A stretch of DNA of 64,000 nt from Terrisporobacter glycolicus ATCC 14880 = DSM 1288. GTDB taxonomy: Bacteria > Bacillota > Clostridia > Peptostreptococcales > Peptostreptococcaceae. The stretch spans positions 1,860,001 through 1,924,000 of the forward strand of contig NZ_CP117523.1 in NCBI RefSeq assembly GCF_036812735.1. The letters run 5' to 3'. Of this stretch, positions 1-8,409 are shown piece by piece. The notes beneath the pieces were generated by a model that did no database searches, was not told the origin of the DNA, and saw nothing but the letters and a program-made list of their open reading frames with translations. The stretch's first letter is position 1, and every line of letters starts with the position of its first letter. Position numbers and translations under genes: made by a program.

Positions 1-47
1 AACATAGTAAAAAAGAAAAAAAAGAAAAGAAAAAGATAATTATTCAT

Positions 48-82
48 AAAGCCATAGTATATTATTACTATGGCTTTATATT
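48..82 (+). terminator. Hairpin terminator at the left edge
   Basis: A near-perfect 12-bp inverted repeat (AAAGCCATAGTA and its complement, 48-59 and 66-77) is followed by a T-rich run. It probably ends a gene lying left of the window. Confidence 0.6.
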
Positions 83-203
83 TTTAATAAATAAGTTGAG
101 ATATAAAAAAATATATATGTATTTCTTGGGAAATATATATTACATATATAAATAAGACGTATTAAGAATAAAATTATTATATGTTTTAAATAAGGAGGTT
201 TAT

Positions 204-926
204 ATGGATGATTATATGATTGATGCAAAAGTTCAACATAAACTATGGAAAAGAGAAATGAAAAAGAAGGTATCCTTAATAAATAAGATAGCATCAAAAA
301 CGCAAAAAAAGTTTAATAGTATGTTGCCCCGAAAATACCATGAAATATTAACTAATGCAGTTAAAACCATGGTAAAAACAGTATTATTTGGATATAAGTA
401 TATTACTAAAGATCCTCTTAATCATATTTCCATAGAAGAGAGAGAAAAAATTGTTAAAAGTAAAATAGATTTCTATAAAAAAACTGCTATGGCAGAAGGT
501 CTTGCTACAGGAGCAGGAGGTTTTATATTAGGATTGACAGATTTTCCATTACTACTTAGTATAAAGGTGAAATTATTATATGATATTGCTGCAATTTATG
601 GGTTTGATGTGAGAGATTACAAAGAGCGATTATATATACTTAACATTATTCAGTTAGCTTTTTCCTCTCAAAGTTATAGTAAGGATGTTTATAATAAAAT
701 GGAAAAATGGGATGAGTATTCATATAATTTACCAGGGAATATTAATGATTTTGACTGGAAATCATTTCAACAAGAATATAGAGATTATTTAGACTTGGCT
801 AAGTTGCTTCAATTAATGCCTGTTATAGGTGCAGCTGTGGGCTTCTATGTTAATGGAAAGTTGCTTGATAAATTAGGAGATGTAGCAATAAATTCTTATC
901 GTATGAGATTAGAAGAATTTAAGTAA
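204..926 (+). CDS. EcsC family protein
   Basis: This 240-residue protein is related to EcsC, the third protein of the Bacillus Ecs ABC transporter locus, whose biochemical role is unknown. The family hallmark is the glycine-rich, weakly hydrophobic stretch at about residues 95-125 (ATGAGGFILGLTDFP) followed by a second hydrophobic helix near the C terminus (about 205-225). The N terminus is very basic. The ATG at 204 has a good AAGGAGG site 6 bases upstream. No ecsA or ecsB genes are adjacent, so it appears to be a stand-alone family member, probably membrane-associated. The family assignment is fairly secure and the function is not. Confidence 0.75.
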   Translation: MDDYMIDAKVQHKLWKREMKKKVSLINKIASKTQKKFNSMLPRKYHEILTNAVKTMVKTVLFGYKYITKDPLNHISIEEREKIVKSKIDFYKKTAMAEGLATGAGGFILGLTDFPLLLSIKVKLLYDIAAIYGFDVRDYKERLYILNIIQLAFSSQSYSKDVYNKMEKWDEYSYNLPGNINDFDWKSFQQEYRDYLDLAKLLQLMPVIGAAVGFYVNGKLLDKLGDVAINSYRMRLEEFK

Positions 927-960
927 GTAATATAATAAAAACTTGTATAAGTTTAAGTAA

Positions 961-1006
961 AAATCGTCAAACATAGTGTTGTTAAACGATGTTTGACGAT
1001 TTGATT
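961..1006 (+). terminator. Hairpin after the EcsC-like gene
   Basis: Inverted repeat AAATCGTCAAACAT (961-974) with its complement at 989-1002. The trailing T tract is short. It lies between converging genes and could serve both. Confidence 0.55.
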
Positions 1007-1019
1007 ATATAGCAATTAT

Positions 1020-1247
1020 TTAAATTTCTTTAAGTGAAATAATTGAGTTATTAGGTAAATAATAAGTATTTTCCTTGTCATAATTACTTTTATGATAGTC
1101 AGAACCTGAATTTGATAATGTTGGTGCTATAGTAATTGAATTATCGTCAGAATCAACTATTTCTCCAACTATAGGAACTGAACTTAAATAAGTATTTACT
1201 TCAACAGGTTTTTGTAAAAAATTATTATATGAATTATTATTATCCAT
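1020..1247 (-). CDS. Small acidic hypothetical protein (75 aa)
   Basis: I do not recognise this protein. The start at 1247 is preferred over an upstream in-frame ATG at 1319 because an AGGAGTG ribosome binding site lies 6 bases before it; the longer form would have none. The 75-residue product is acidic and rich in Asn and Ser, with no membrane segment and no Cys. Its middle (about residues 24-42) looks like two short beta strands separated by an acidic turn. It converges with the EcsC-like gene. Proximity to a decayed transporter gene gives no clear functional clue. Confidence 0.6.
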   Translation of the reverse strand: MDNNNSYNNFLQKPVEVNTYLSSVPIVGEIVDSDDNSITIAPTLSNSGSDYHKSNYDKENTYYLPNNSIISLKEI

Positions 1248-1319
1248 TATTTTCACTCCTTTTAAGTAATAAAATGTAGATATAGTAATATTATTAAATT
1301 TTTCTGACAATATATTCAC

Positions 1320-1603
1320 TATAAAAGAAAAAATGAATTAAAGAATCTATTTGGAATAAATAAATTGATAGTAATGGCTAAAAAATAGAATGATTATAGT
1401 ATAATTAAATTAAACTATTTATAAATAGGGGATGTTTATAATGCAATGATCCATAGAAGGTTTTCATGAGAGTACATATCTGGGGAAAATGAAAGATTCA
1501 AAAAATGATTTTATTTACATTGATTTTTGTATTATATTTTTTATTGTTTTTAAATATGTAAATATACCATTATTCTTAGGTTAATTGGTAATGGGGGAAG
1601 ATA
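1320..1603. other. Gene-free stretch, possibly decayed transporter sequence
   Basis: No intact gene is seen. A short open frame near 1441-1581 encodes a hydrophobic fragment (about IDFCIIFFIVFKYVNIPLFLG) with no ribosome binding site. Because it sits directly upstream of a degraded ECF-type ATPase, it could be the remnant of the partner CbiQ/EcfT permease. The similarity is too weak to assert. Confidence 0.3.
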
Positions 1604-1985
1604 ATGAATGATATTAGTTTGATAATTTATGCTTTATTTATACAGATAAATTTCAAGCTTTAAACAATATTAATATTAGTTTAGATAAAGGAGATTCTTT
1701 AGATATAGTAGGCTCTAATGGAGCAGGAAAATCAACGTTGTTGTTACGACTTTGTGTAAGTTTGATGCCATTGCAACAATAATAGCTATGAAGCCATTAA
1801 TACTAATAATGGACGAACCTACAGCAGTTCTAGATCCAAAGGGTTAATAAATTTATTAAATAAGGAACTTATAGAAAAAGTAATTTAGGGTTGCCATTAT
1901 CTATATAAAATATGGGTGATTTGAATAAGTTGAAAAATGAAGATACAACTTACGAAATTATAATATTAAAAGAGTTGAAGAATAC
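1604..1985 (+). pseudogene. Decayed ECF/CbiO-type ABC transporter ATPase
   Basis: Fragments of a cobalt/ECF transporter ATP-binding subunit are visible in more than one reading frame. A start-like segment at 1604 is followed, after a frameshift, by ALNNINISLDKGDS and a Walker A motif (GSNGAGKST, about 1711-1737). After another frameshift and a large internal deletion come a Walker B and D-loop (LIMDEPTAVLDPKG, about 1798-1845) and stop codons. The signature motif region (LSGGQ) is missing. An intact member is about 280 residues, so more than half is lost. This is clearly a pseudogene; its former substrate is unknown. Confidence 0.8.
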
Positions 1986-2049
1986 TATTTTAATAAAAAT
2001 ATAAAAAAATAAAGAAATAAATTTTTGATTTATTTAATAGGAGGTAAAT

Positions 2050-2658
2050 ATGAACAGAATAAAAAATATTACATCATTGGTAGAAACAAAATTTATAAGT
2101 TTATATAATGTTAAATATTTAAATAAAAATAACGAAGAGAAAAATTGGACAGTTGCATCAAGAAAGAAAAAAGAAGTATTAGAAGGCATTTATCTTCAAA
2201 ATAAAAAGGATAAAGTAGATGCAGTAATAATATGTGCATATCATAAAGAAAGTGAAAAGTTAGTTGTAATAAAAGAATTTAGGGTTCCAATAAATAAATA
2301 TATTTATGAGCTGCCAGCAGGACTTGTAGATAGTGATGATGAAAATTTTGAAAGTGCTGTAATAAGAGAGTTAAAGGAAGAGACAGGTTTAGATGTAATC
2401 GAAATAAATAAAGATCTTAGTTGTAACCAAGTATATTTATCACCAGGAATGACAGATGAATCTGCAGCCTTTGTTTATTGTATATGTGAAGGTGAGATAA
2501 GCAGTGAGTTTTTAGAAGATGATGAAGATATCGAAGCAGTTTTAGTTTCAAAGGAAGAAGCAAAAGAAATAATAAAAAATAATCATACTTCTTTAGATAT
2601 TAGAGTCTATTTGGCTTTACAGTCATTTTCAATTTTAGGAGAAAAAATGTTTTTATAA
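2050..2658 (+). CDS. Nudix hydrolase, ADP-ribose pyrophosphatase-like
   Basis: This 202-residue Nudix hydrolase probably cleaves ADP-ribose or a related nucleoside diphosphate derivative to AMP and a sugar phosphate. The Nudix box lies at about residues 94-117 (PAGLVDSDDE ... REL KEETG) and carries the catalytic RExxEE metal-binding residues. The spacing between the leading Gly and the RE pair is one residue longer than the usual consensus. The N-terminal strand-rich segment with VVIKEFRVPINKYIYELPAG is typical of the ADP-ribose pyrophosphatase branch. ATG at 2050 follows an AGGAGG site. It lies alone on the + strand before a hairpin. Confidence 0.85.
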   Translation: MNRIKNITSLVETKFISLYNVKYLNKNNEEKNWTVASRKKKEVLEGIYLQNKKDKVDAVIICAYHKESEKLVVIKEFRVPINKYIYELPAGLVDSDDENFESAVIRELKEETGLDVIEINKDLSCNQVYLSPGMTDESAAFVYCICEGEISSEFLEDDEDIEAVLVSKEEAKEIIKNNHTSLDIRVYLALQSFSILGEKMFL

Positions 2659-2676
2659 TTCATTAAAGAATTCATA

Positions 2677-2716
2677 ATCCCTCCATATTTTTAATATATA
2701 AAAATATGGAGGGATT
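2677..2716 (+). promoter_or_regulatory. Perfect hairpin covering the next gene's ribosome binding site
   Basis: A 17-bp perfect inverted repeat (2677-2693 and 2700-2716) ends three bases before a GTG start at 2720. Its 3' arm contains the GGAGGG Shine-Dalgarno sequence of the flavodoxin gene. No T-tract follows, so it is not a normal terminator. It may reduce translation or isolate the two genes. Confidence 0.6.
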
Positions 2717-2719
2717 ATT

Positions 2720-3235
2720 GTGCCTTATGATAAAAAAATAGCCATTGTGTATAAAACTAAATATGGATGTACTATGAAATATGCTGGATGGTTAGCCATA
2801 AAACTAAATGCAGATTTGTACGAAATATCTGACGTTGGAAGATGGGATTTATTAAAATATAAAACAATTATATTTGGTAGCCCCATATATAATTCTAAAA
2901 TATGTTTGGCAGACTATATAGAAGAAAAGTATCAGATTTTGAAAAATAAAAATATAGTTTTATTTTGTGTTAGTATGAATATGCAAAGTAGGGAAGATAT
3001 AGTTGAACATAATTTTGAAGATGAAGAAATTAAAAAACAAATGAAGTTCTTTTTCTTGCAAGGTTGTATTGATTTTAATGATTTAACAAGAATAGATAAA
3101 ACAAAATTCAAAAAGAGCATAAATAAAAATCAATCTTTTGAAATGATAAAATTAGAAAAATATAGGTGTATTGATAGAAGTAATAAACGAACTATAATGC
3201 CAATAATTAATTATGTTTTAGACAAAACATACTAG
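2720..3235 (+). CDS. Flavodoxin domain protein
   Basis: A 171-residue flavodoxin-fold protein, predicted to bind FMN. The opening strand and phosphate loop are KIAIVYKTKYGCTMKYA (about residues 6-22), corresponding to the flavodoxin T/S-x-T/Y-G-x-T loop. A second strand is followed by IIFGSPIYNSK (about 50-60), the usual second FMN loop. Length and the C-terminal charge pattern resemble HemG-like or flavodoxin_5 proteins, but no haem genes are nearby, so electron-transfer or small flavoprotein reductase are both possible. The start is GTG with its ribosome binding site buried in a hairpin. A ferredoxin gene follows 83 bases downstream. Confidence 0.7.
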   Translation: MPYDKKIAIVYKTKYGCTMKYAGWLAIKLNADLYEISDVGRWDLLKYKTIIFGSPIYNSKICLADYIEEKYQILKNKNIVLFCVSMNMQSREDIVEHNFEDEEIKKQMKFFFLQGCIDFNDLTRIDKTKFKKSINKNQSFEMIKLEKYRCIDRSNKRTIMPIINYVLDKTY

Positions 3236-3318
3236 AAATACATACAGTCTAATGTATTATTTTATTATAAACTGATAATAATATATACGATATTGAAATT
3301 TATATTTGGAGGTAAGAA

Positions 3319-3507
3319 ATGAAAGCATATGTAGATAAAGACTTATGTATAGGATGTGGTGTTTGTCCATCTGTATGTCCAGAAGTATTTGAAATGGGTG
3401 ATGATGGTTTATCTCATGTAATAGTGGATACTGTTCCATCAGGTTCAGAAGATGATGCTAAGGATGCAGAAGAAAGCTGTCCAGTAGATGCAATAAAAGT
3501 TGAATAG
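3319..3507 (+). CDS. Single-cluster 4Fe-4S ferredoxin
   Basis: A 62-residue ferredoxin with Cys10, Cys13, Cys16 in C-x2-C-x2-C and a distant Cys54-Pro, the ligand set for one [4Fe-4S] cluster. Cys20 is also present, as in Thermotoga-type monocluster ferredoxins where the fifth Cys forms a disulfide; its usual partner near residue 43 is Ser here. The protein is strongly acidic, as expected for a soluble low-potential electron carrier. ATG at 3319 follows GGAGGTAAGA. It has its own downstream terminator. Confidence 0.92.
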   Translation: MKAYVDKDLCIGCGVCPSVCPEVFEMGDDGLSHVIVDTVPSGSEDDAKDAEESCPVDAIKVE

Positions 3508-3516
3508 TACTTATTT

Positions 3517-3548
3517 AAGAGTTATCAAATTTTGATAACTCTTTTTTA
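3517..3548 (+). terminator. Terminator of the ferredoxin gene
   Basis: AGAGTTATCAAA (3518-3529) pairs with TTTGATAACTCT, followed by six T. Confidence 0.9.
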
Positions 3549-3617
3549 GTTAAAAATTTTGTTTTCTACAGTGCTTATAGGGTATAATAAAAAGTATAAA
3601 AATACTGGGGGAGATTT

Positions 3618-3923
3618 ATGTGCTATACATATATAATTAAATGCAAAAATAATACTCTATATACAGGTTATACTACAGATATAATAAGGCGTATGGAAGA
3701 ACATAAGCAAGGTATTAATTCTAAATACACTAGAGCTAATGGTTTTGATAAATTAGAGATATTTTTTGAAATTGATAATAAAAGCCAAGCTATGAAATTA
3801 GAATATTATATTAAAAAATTAAGCAAATCTAAAAAAATATGGATAATAAATAATCCGGAATTGTTTATAGATGAAGTTAAAGATAAATTTTCAATAAGAA
3901 TAGGAAAAATAAATAAAAGTTGA
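3618..3923 (+). CDS. GIY-YIG family protein (UPF0213 type)
   Basis: A 101-residue GIY-YIG domain protein of the YhbQ/UPF0213 type, whose physiological role is not settled (a DNA-repair nuclease activity has been proposed for relatives). The signature YTYIIKCKNNTLYTGYTTD occurs at about residues 3-21, followed by the conserved arginine helix (IIRRMEEHKQG) and the glutamate helix SQAMKLEYYIKKLSK. A GGGGGAG site precedes the ATG. Its stop codon overlaps the -35 element of the thi operon promoter. Confidence 0.85.
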   Translation: MCYTYIIKCKNNTLYTGYTTDIIRRMEEHKQGINSKYTRANGFDKLEIFFEIDNKSQAMKLEYYIKKLSKSKKIWIINNPELFIDEVKDKFSIRIGKINKS

Positions 3924-3947
3924 CAATTTTTATAAAAGTATTATAAT
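3920..3947 (+). promoter_or_regulatory. Promoter of the thi operon
   Basis: TTGACA (3920-3925), 16-base spacer, TATAAT (3942-3947). The -35 box overlaps the TGA stop of the GIY-YIG gene. Transcription would begin about 10 bases before the TPP aptamer. Confidence 0.75.
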
Positions 3948-3965
3948 GAAGTTGAAAGTAAATAA

Positions 3966-4118
3966 ATTGCTAGGGGCGCCATTGGCTGAGAGGTTTATAC
4001 CAACCCTTGTACCTGATCTGGATAATGCCAGCGTAGGAAAGCACCATGAATTTTATAACCATACAAGGGTTTTAAATTTGTTTATATTATGCTATGCCTA
4101 CGGGTATAGCATTTTTTT
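3966..4118 (+). promoter_or_regulatory. TPP riboswitch with terminator
   Basis: A thi-box aptamer spans about 3966-4045, with hallmarks GGGGCGCC, GGCTGAGAGG, ACCTGATCTGGATAATGCC and AGCGTAGGAAA. Downstream is an intrinsic terminator (ATGCTATGCC pairing with GGGTATAGCAT, then seven T; 4089-4118). The stretch 4002-4011, which includes the 3' side of P2, is perfectly complementary over 10 bases to 4062-4071, and CGTAGG (4032-4037) is complementary to CCTACG in the terminator (4097-4102). These are candidate ligand-free pairings. It controls thiD and the genes behind it. Confidence 0.95.
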
Positions 4119-4162
4119 ATGCTCAGAAATTATATAACATTGAAAATAGAGGGAGTAAAGAT

Positions 4163-4957
4163 ATGAAAAATTACAAAATACCAACTTTAACAATTGCAGG
4201 CTCAGACTCATCTGGAGGGGCAGGAATACAAGCAGACTTAAAAACATTTTCAGCTATAGGAACCTATGGAATGAGTGTAATTACAGCTATTACAGCTCAA
4301 AATACACAAGGGGTTTTTTATGTAGAAGAACTTAGCTCAAAAATAATTAAGGAACAAATAAAAGCTGTATGTGAAGATATACAACCAAAAGCAATAAAGG
4401 TAGGGATGGTATCTTCTCCAGAAATAATTAAAGATATAGTTGAATCATTAGAAAAATATCCTTGTAAATATTTAGTTGTGGATCCGGTTATGATCTCTAA
4501 AAGTGGATATTCACTTCTTAAACCAGAAGCTAAAGATAATTTAATTAAATATCTTATACCTAAGGCATATATAGTAACACCAAATATTCCTGAAGCTGAG
4601 GAAATAAGCAATATAAAAATAAATACAGTTGAAGATATGAAAAAAGTAGGTAAAGCAATTCTTGATCTAGGATCTAAATTTGTGCTTATGAAAGGTGGTC
4701 ATTTAGATGGAGATTGTGTAGATGTATTAATGGGAGAAGACACTTTTGAGGTTTATAAATGCGAAAGAATTAATAAGAAAAATACTCATGGAACTGGGTG
4801 TACTATATCTTCTGCTATTACATCTCACTTAGCATTAGGATATGACATCAAAGAATCAGTAAAACTTAGTAAAGAATATATTACAGAAGCCATAAAGCAT
4901 AGCTTTGATATAGGTCAAGGAGTAGGACCGGTACATCATTTTTATAAATTTGATTAA
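4163..4957 (+). CDS. thiD: Hydroxymethylpyrimidine/phosphomethylpyrimidine kinase
   Basis: A 264-residue ribokinase-fold enzyme that phosphorylates HMP and HMP-P to HMP-PP for thiamine synthesis. The substrate-binding N terminus is [20 protein letters not shown] (about residues 9-28) and the anion hole with catalytic Cys is [10 protein letters not shown] (about 212-221). The start at 4163 is chosen because AGAGGGA lies 8 bases upstream and the family begins here; an upstream in-frame ATG at 4094 lies inside the riboswitch terminator. First gene of thiD-thiM-tenA-thiT-thiE, under TPP control. Pyrimidine synthesis (thiC) is absent, so it serves salvage of imported or degraded pyrimidine. Confidence 0.95.
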   Translation: MKNYKIPTLTIAGSDSSGGAGIQADLKTFSAIGTYGMSVITAITAQNTQGVFYVEELSSKIIKEQIKAVCEDIQPKAIKVGMVSSPEIIKDIVESLEKYPCKYLVVDPVMISKSGYSLLKPEAKDNLIKYLIPKAYIVTPNIPEAEEISNIKINTVEDMKKVGKAILDLGSKFVLMKGGHLDGDCVDVLMGEDTFEVYKCERINKKNTHGTGCTISSAITSHLALGYDIKESVKLSKEYITEAIKHSFDIGQGVGPVHHFYKFD

Positions 4958-4972
4958 ACATAGGGGGATATT

Positions 4973-5776
4973 ATGTATAAATTATTAAAAAAAGTTAAGG
5001 AAATAAATCCACTTGTATTACACTATACAAATAATGTTACTATAACAGATTGTGCTAATACAACACTAGCTATAGGGGCAAGTCCACTAATGAGTTTTTC
5101 TTATGAAGAAGTGGATGACATAGTTAAAGTTTCTAGCAGTGTAGTTATTAATATTGGAACTATGAATAGTGAACTACTAGATTTATATGTATTAGCTGGA
5201 AAAACTGCAAATAAGTACAATAAGCCAGTTATATTAGATCCAGTAGGAGTATTTGCTACAAAGGCAAGAACCGATTTAACTAATAAATTATTAAATGAAG
5301 TTAAATTTGATGTAATAAGAGGCAATATATCGGAAATTCAGTTTATAGGTGGATTAGATGTTAAAGGGAAAGGTGTAGATTCTTTTGATGATGGAAGTGA
5401 TGCATCATTTATTGTTAAAGAGGTGGCTAAAAAACTTGAGTGCGTTGTTGTTGCTTCAGGAAAGACTGATGTAATCAGTGATGGAGATAAAATTTATAAA
5501 ATAAGTAATGGAACACCAAAACTTAAATTTATAACAGGTACAGGTTGTATGAGTACATCTTTAATAGGAAGTTTTTTACCATGTGCAGAAGAGAAAATAG
5601 ATGCTGCAGTAATGGGAACTTTAGTAATGTCTCTTTGTGGAGAGTTAGCTAATAGAGAAAATCCATCAATAGGAAGCTTTAAAACAAGACTATTTGATGA
5701 AATGTTTATTTTGAATGAAGATACTTGCAATAAATATGGAAAAATTGAGTTAGCACAACTTAAATTTTCATTATAG
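4973..5776 (+). CDS. thiM: Hydroxyethylthiazole kinase
   Basis: A 267-residue kinase that phosphorylates 4-methyl-5-hydroxyethylthiazole in the thiazole salvage branch. Typical motifs are HYTNNVTITDCANTTLAIGA (about residues 17-36), the DPVGV strand (about 90-94), RGNISEI and the C-terminal ATP/anion-hole motif TGTGCMSTSLIG containing the conserved Cys. Length matches the family. It begins 15 bases after thiD with its own GGGGGA site, so it is translated from the same mRNA. Confidence 0.95.
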   Translation: MYKLLKKVKEINPLVLHYTNNVTITDCANTTLAIGASPLMSFSYEEVDDIVKVSSSVVINIGTMNSELLDLYVLAGKTANKYNKPVILDPVGVFATKARTDLTNKLLNEVKFDVIRGNISEIQFIGGLDVKGKGVDSFDDGSDASFIVKEVAKKLECVVVASGKTDVISDGDKIYKISNGTPKLKFITGTGCMSTSLIGSFLPCAEEKIDAAVMGTLVMSLCGELANRENPSIGSFKTRLFDEMFILNEDTCNKYGKIELAQLKFSL

Positions 5777-5792
5777 CAGAAAGGGGGACGCT

Positions 5793-6455
5793 ATGTTATT
5801 ATCAGATTATTTATTTAATGAAAGTAAGAAAATATGGGATGAATATTTAAAACATCCTTTTATAGTAGAAATGGGAGAAGGAACTTTAGACAAAGAAAAA
5901 TTTAGAGACTATTTAGTTCAAGATTATTTATATCTTCTAGACTATGCTAAAGTTTATTCCATGGGATTTATAAAAAGCAATGACGTAAAGCATATGAAGT
6001 TTTTTAAAGATAGTGTAAATGGAATTATGGAAGATGAAAGTGCTACACATATAGCTTATTTAAAAGAGCTAGGTGAAGATATTAAAACACTTCAAAGACA
6101 TAATATAAAATGGGAAAATGAAAACTATACTAATTTTATGAAAAGCATAGCATTAACAGGAGATATTCAAGATTTAATAATAGCAGTACTTCCATGTGCG
6201 TGGAGTTATTATTATATAGCTAAAGAAATGAAAGAAATATATAAGGACAATTTAGAAAATAATTATTACGCTGCATGGATAGAGTCATATTCTTGTGAAG
6301 AATATAGAATGTGTGCCAATGAAAATATAGATTTGGCAAACGAACTTTGTAAAAATATAGACGATAATAAAAGAGAAAAACTAAAAGATATTTTTATAAA
6401 AGGTAGCTTATATGAAATGGCATTTTGGGATATGGCTTACAAGGAGATGAGGTAA
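5793..6455 (+). CDS. tenA: Aminopyrimidine aminohydrolase / thiaminase II
   Basis: A 220-residue TenA protein that hydrolyses degraded thiamine pyrimidine (aminomethyl-HMP) to HMP, and can cleave thiamine itself. The catalytic residues known from Bacillus TenA are at the same positions here: Asp44 in QDYLYL and Cys135 in VLPCAWSYY; a Glu in the C-terminal LYEMAFWD helix fits Glu205. The protein is all-helical and cytoplasmic. It supplies HMP to ThiD encoded upstream, completing a pyrimidine salvage route. Its stop codon overlaps the start of thiT (TAATG). Confidence 0.95.
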   Translation: MLLSDYLFNESKKIWDEYLKHPFIVEMGEGTLDKEKFRDYLVQDYLYLLDYAKVYSMGFIKSNDVKHMKFFKDSVNGIMEDESATHIAYLKELGEDIKTLQRHNIKWENENYTNFMKSIALTGDIQDLIIAVLPCAWSYYYIAKEMKEIYKDNLENNYYAAWIESYSCEEYRMCANENIDLANELCKNIDDNKREKLKDIFIKGSLYEMAFWDMAYKEMR

Positions 6456-7072
6456 TGATAAATACATTTATATTAGGTTTATGTTTAATACCTGTAATAT
6501 ATTATATATCTAAACTTAAGGACTTTAAATTAAATACAAAAACAATGGTGATAATAGCTTTGTTTGCAGGTGTTCACTTTGTTTTATTAAAAATACAATT
6601 TGTTCAATATCCTCAAGGTGGAGGATTTAATTTACTTGCATCCTTACCTATACTATTAGTTGGTGTTTTATATGGACCAACAATAGGTATGACTTGTGGT
6701 TTAGTGTCAGGAGTAATAACTTTAATAGGTGGAGAGCTATTTATAGTCCATCCAGCTCAATTTTTATTAGACTACATACTTCCAACAATGTTATTAGGTT
6801 TAAGTGGAATATGTGGTTCACAAAAGAGAAGTAAAATATTCTTAGGATGTTTAATAGCAGTAGTACTTAAAGTCACAGTGCATGTAATATCAGGTTGTGT
6901 ATATTTTTATGAATATGCACCTGATGGTTGGAGTCCTTTAGCCTATTCTTTAGTATATAATTTAACAGGAGAAGGAATAGAGGCATTTTTAAGTTCTTTA
7001 GTTATAACAATAATTCCTATAGGAAAAATTATGAAAATGGCTAATATAACTACACTAAATAAGGTAAGTTAA
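6455..7072 (+). CDS. thiT: Thiamine ECF transporter S-component
   Basis: A 205-residue hydrophobic protein with about six membrane helices, the substrate-binding subunit of an ECF thiamine transporter. ThiT features are visible: FVQYPQGGGF in the first loop, HPAQFLLDY in the middle, and YAPDGWSPLAYSLVYN near the C terminus, which carries the aromatic residues that stack on thiamine. The start overlaps the tenA stop by one base and follows AAGGAGATGAGG, so translation is coupled. The shared EcfA/A'/T module is not in this window. Confidence 0.93.
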   Translation: MINTFILGLCLIPVIYYISKLKDFKLNTKTMVIIALFAGVHFVLLKIQFVQYPQGGGFNLLASLPILLVGVLYGPTIGMTCGLVSGVITLIGGELFIVHPAQFLLDYILPTMLLGLSGICGSQKRSKIFLGCLIAVVLKVTVHVISGCVYFYEYAPDGWSPLAYSLVYNLTGEGIEAFLSSLVITIIPIGKIMKMANITTLNKVS

Positions 7073-7082
7073 GGAGATTATT

Positions 7083-7715
7083 ATGGTAGATAAGAATAAG
7101 TTAAAAAAATCACTTAAATTATATTTAGTAACAGATTCAGGTTTGTTAAAAGGAAGAGATTTTTATAAATGCATTGAAGATGCTATTAAAGCTGGAGTTA
7201 CCATGGTGCAACTTAGAGAAAAAGATGCCGATGGTAAGAAGTTTTTAGAAAAAGCAATAAAGCTTAGAGAACTTACTAAAAAATATAATGTTTCATTTAT
7301 TGTTAATGACAGAATAGATATTGCTTTGTTAGTGGATGCTGATGGCGTTCATGTTGGTCAAAGTGATATAGATGCTGTATCTGTAAGAAGATTAATTGGT
7401 GAGAATAAAATTATAGGAGTATCAGCTAGAACTGTTGAAGAGGCTGAACAAGCTAAAAAAGATGGAGCTGATTATTTAGGTATTGGCTCAATGTTTTCAA
7501 CAAGTACAAAATTAGATGCTAAAAATGTTTCTTTTAATACTCTAAATGAAATAATAAAAAAAGTTAATCTGCCATTTGTTTTAATTGGGGGGATAAGCCT
7601 GAAAAATGTACATGAGCTAAAATCATTTAATCCAGATGGATATGCTCTTGTTTCAGGCATATTAGCAGCAACAGATATAGACTCTAGAGTGAAACTATGG
7701 AATGATAAAATATAG
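7083..7715 (+). CDS. thiE: Thiamine-phosphate synthase
   Basis: A 210-residue TIM-barrel enzyme that joins HMP-PP and thiazole phosphate to give thiamine phosphate. Motifs: YLVTDSG at the first strand, VQLREKDADG (about residues 42-51), the pyrophosphate-binding NDRIDIALLVDADGVHVGQ (about 80-98), IGVSART and the C-terminal phosphate loop IGGIS. TAAGGAGA precedes the ATG by 6 bases. Last gene of the operon; a strong terminator follows. Confidence 0.95.
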   Translation: MVDKNKLKKSLKLYLVTDSGLLKGRDFYKCIEDAIKAGVTMVQLREKDADGKKFLEKAIKLRELTKKYNVSFIVNDRIDIALLVDADGVHVGQSDIDAVSVRRLIGENKIIGVSARTVEEAEQAKKDGADYLGIGSMFSTSTKLDAKNVSFNTLNEIIKKVNLPFVLIGGISLKNVHELKSFNPDGYALVSGILAATDIDSRVKLWNDKI

Positions 7716-7722
7716 ATATATG

Positions 7723-7752
7723 GAAATGACCTAGAAATAGGTCATTTCTTTA
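7723..7752 (+). terminator. Terminator of the thi operon
   Basis: GAAATGACCTA (7723-7733) pairs with TAGGTCATTTC (7738-7748), then TTTAT. Confidence 0.85.
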
Positions 7753-7813
7753 TGTTATAATGAACTTGAAAAAGGATATATGTTTTAGCAATAAGTTATA
7801 AAGGGGAAAGTAA

Positions 7814-8395
7814 ATGGATCAATTAAATTCAACAAAAAACAGAATATCTTCTGTTGCATGGAAATTATTTTATGAACAGGGATATGAAGCAACGACAGTG
7901 GATCAAATAATAAATGAATGTGGCATATCAAAAGGAAACTTCTATCATTACTTTAGCGCAAAGGATGATTTATTGAATACATTATCAGATATATTTGACG
8001 AAGAATACACAAAAATAATGGGTAATCTAAATGAGGATATGAATAGTTTCGATAAGCTTATAGCAACTAGTAAACATTTATTTCGATTTATAGAAGAAAG
8101 TGTACCAGTAGAATTATTGTCTATTTTATATTCATCACAAATTGTTAAGAAAGGCAAAAAGCATTTACTTGATCAACAAAGAGTATATTATAAAGTTTTG
8201 CAACAAATAATAAGTGAAGGTCAAAGTAGAAATCAAATAAGAAATGATAAATCATTTTGGGAGTTAGCTAAAATTTATGCTATACAGGAAAGAGCAGTTT
8301 TATACGATTGGTGCATTTGTGAAGGAAATTATCCTTTATCTTCTTATGGTATTGAACTTTTAGAAATGTTTTTAAAAGACATTAGAATAGATTAA
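7814..8395 (+). CDS. TetR family transcriptional regulator
   Basis: A 193-residue TetR-type repressor. The helix-turn-helix is at about residues 25-46 (TTVDQIINECGISKGNFYHY), preceded by AWKLFYEQGYEA, a standard TetR N terminus. The C-terminal ligand domain is helical and not assignable. The ATG follows AAAGGGGAAAG. A 77-residue gene follows 14 bases downstream and may be co-transcribed. No obvious efflux gene is adjacent, so its target is unknown. Confidence 0.9.
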   Translation: MDQLNSTKNRISSVAWKLFYEQGYEATTVDQIINECGISKGNFYHYFSAKDDLLNTLSDIFDEEYTKIMGNLNEDMNSFDKLIATSKHLFRFIEESVPVELLSILYSSQIVKKGKKHLLDQQRVYYKVLQQIISEGQSRNQIRNDKSFWELAKIYAIQERAVLYDWCICEGNYPLSSYGIELLEMFLKDIRID

Positions 8396-8409
8396 CAAGG
8401 ATGGTAAAT

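Noticed and set aside
4094-4162. Longer N terminus for thiD starting inside the riboswitch
   Set aside because: The upstream ATG lies in the terminator hairpin and has no ribosome binding site; homologues start at the later ATG, which does.
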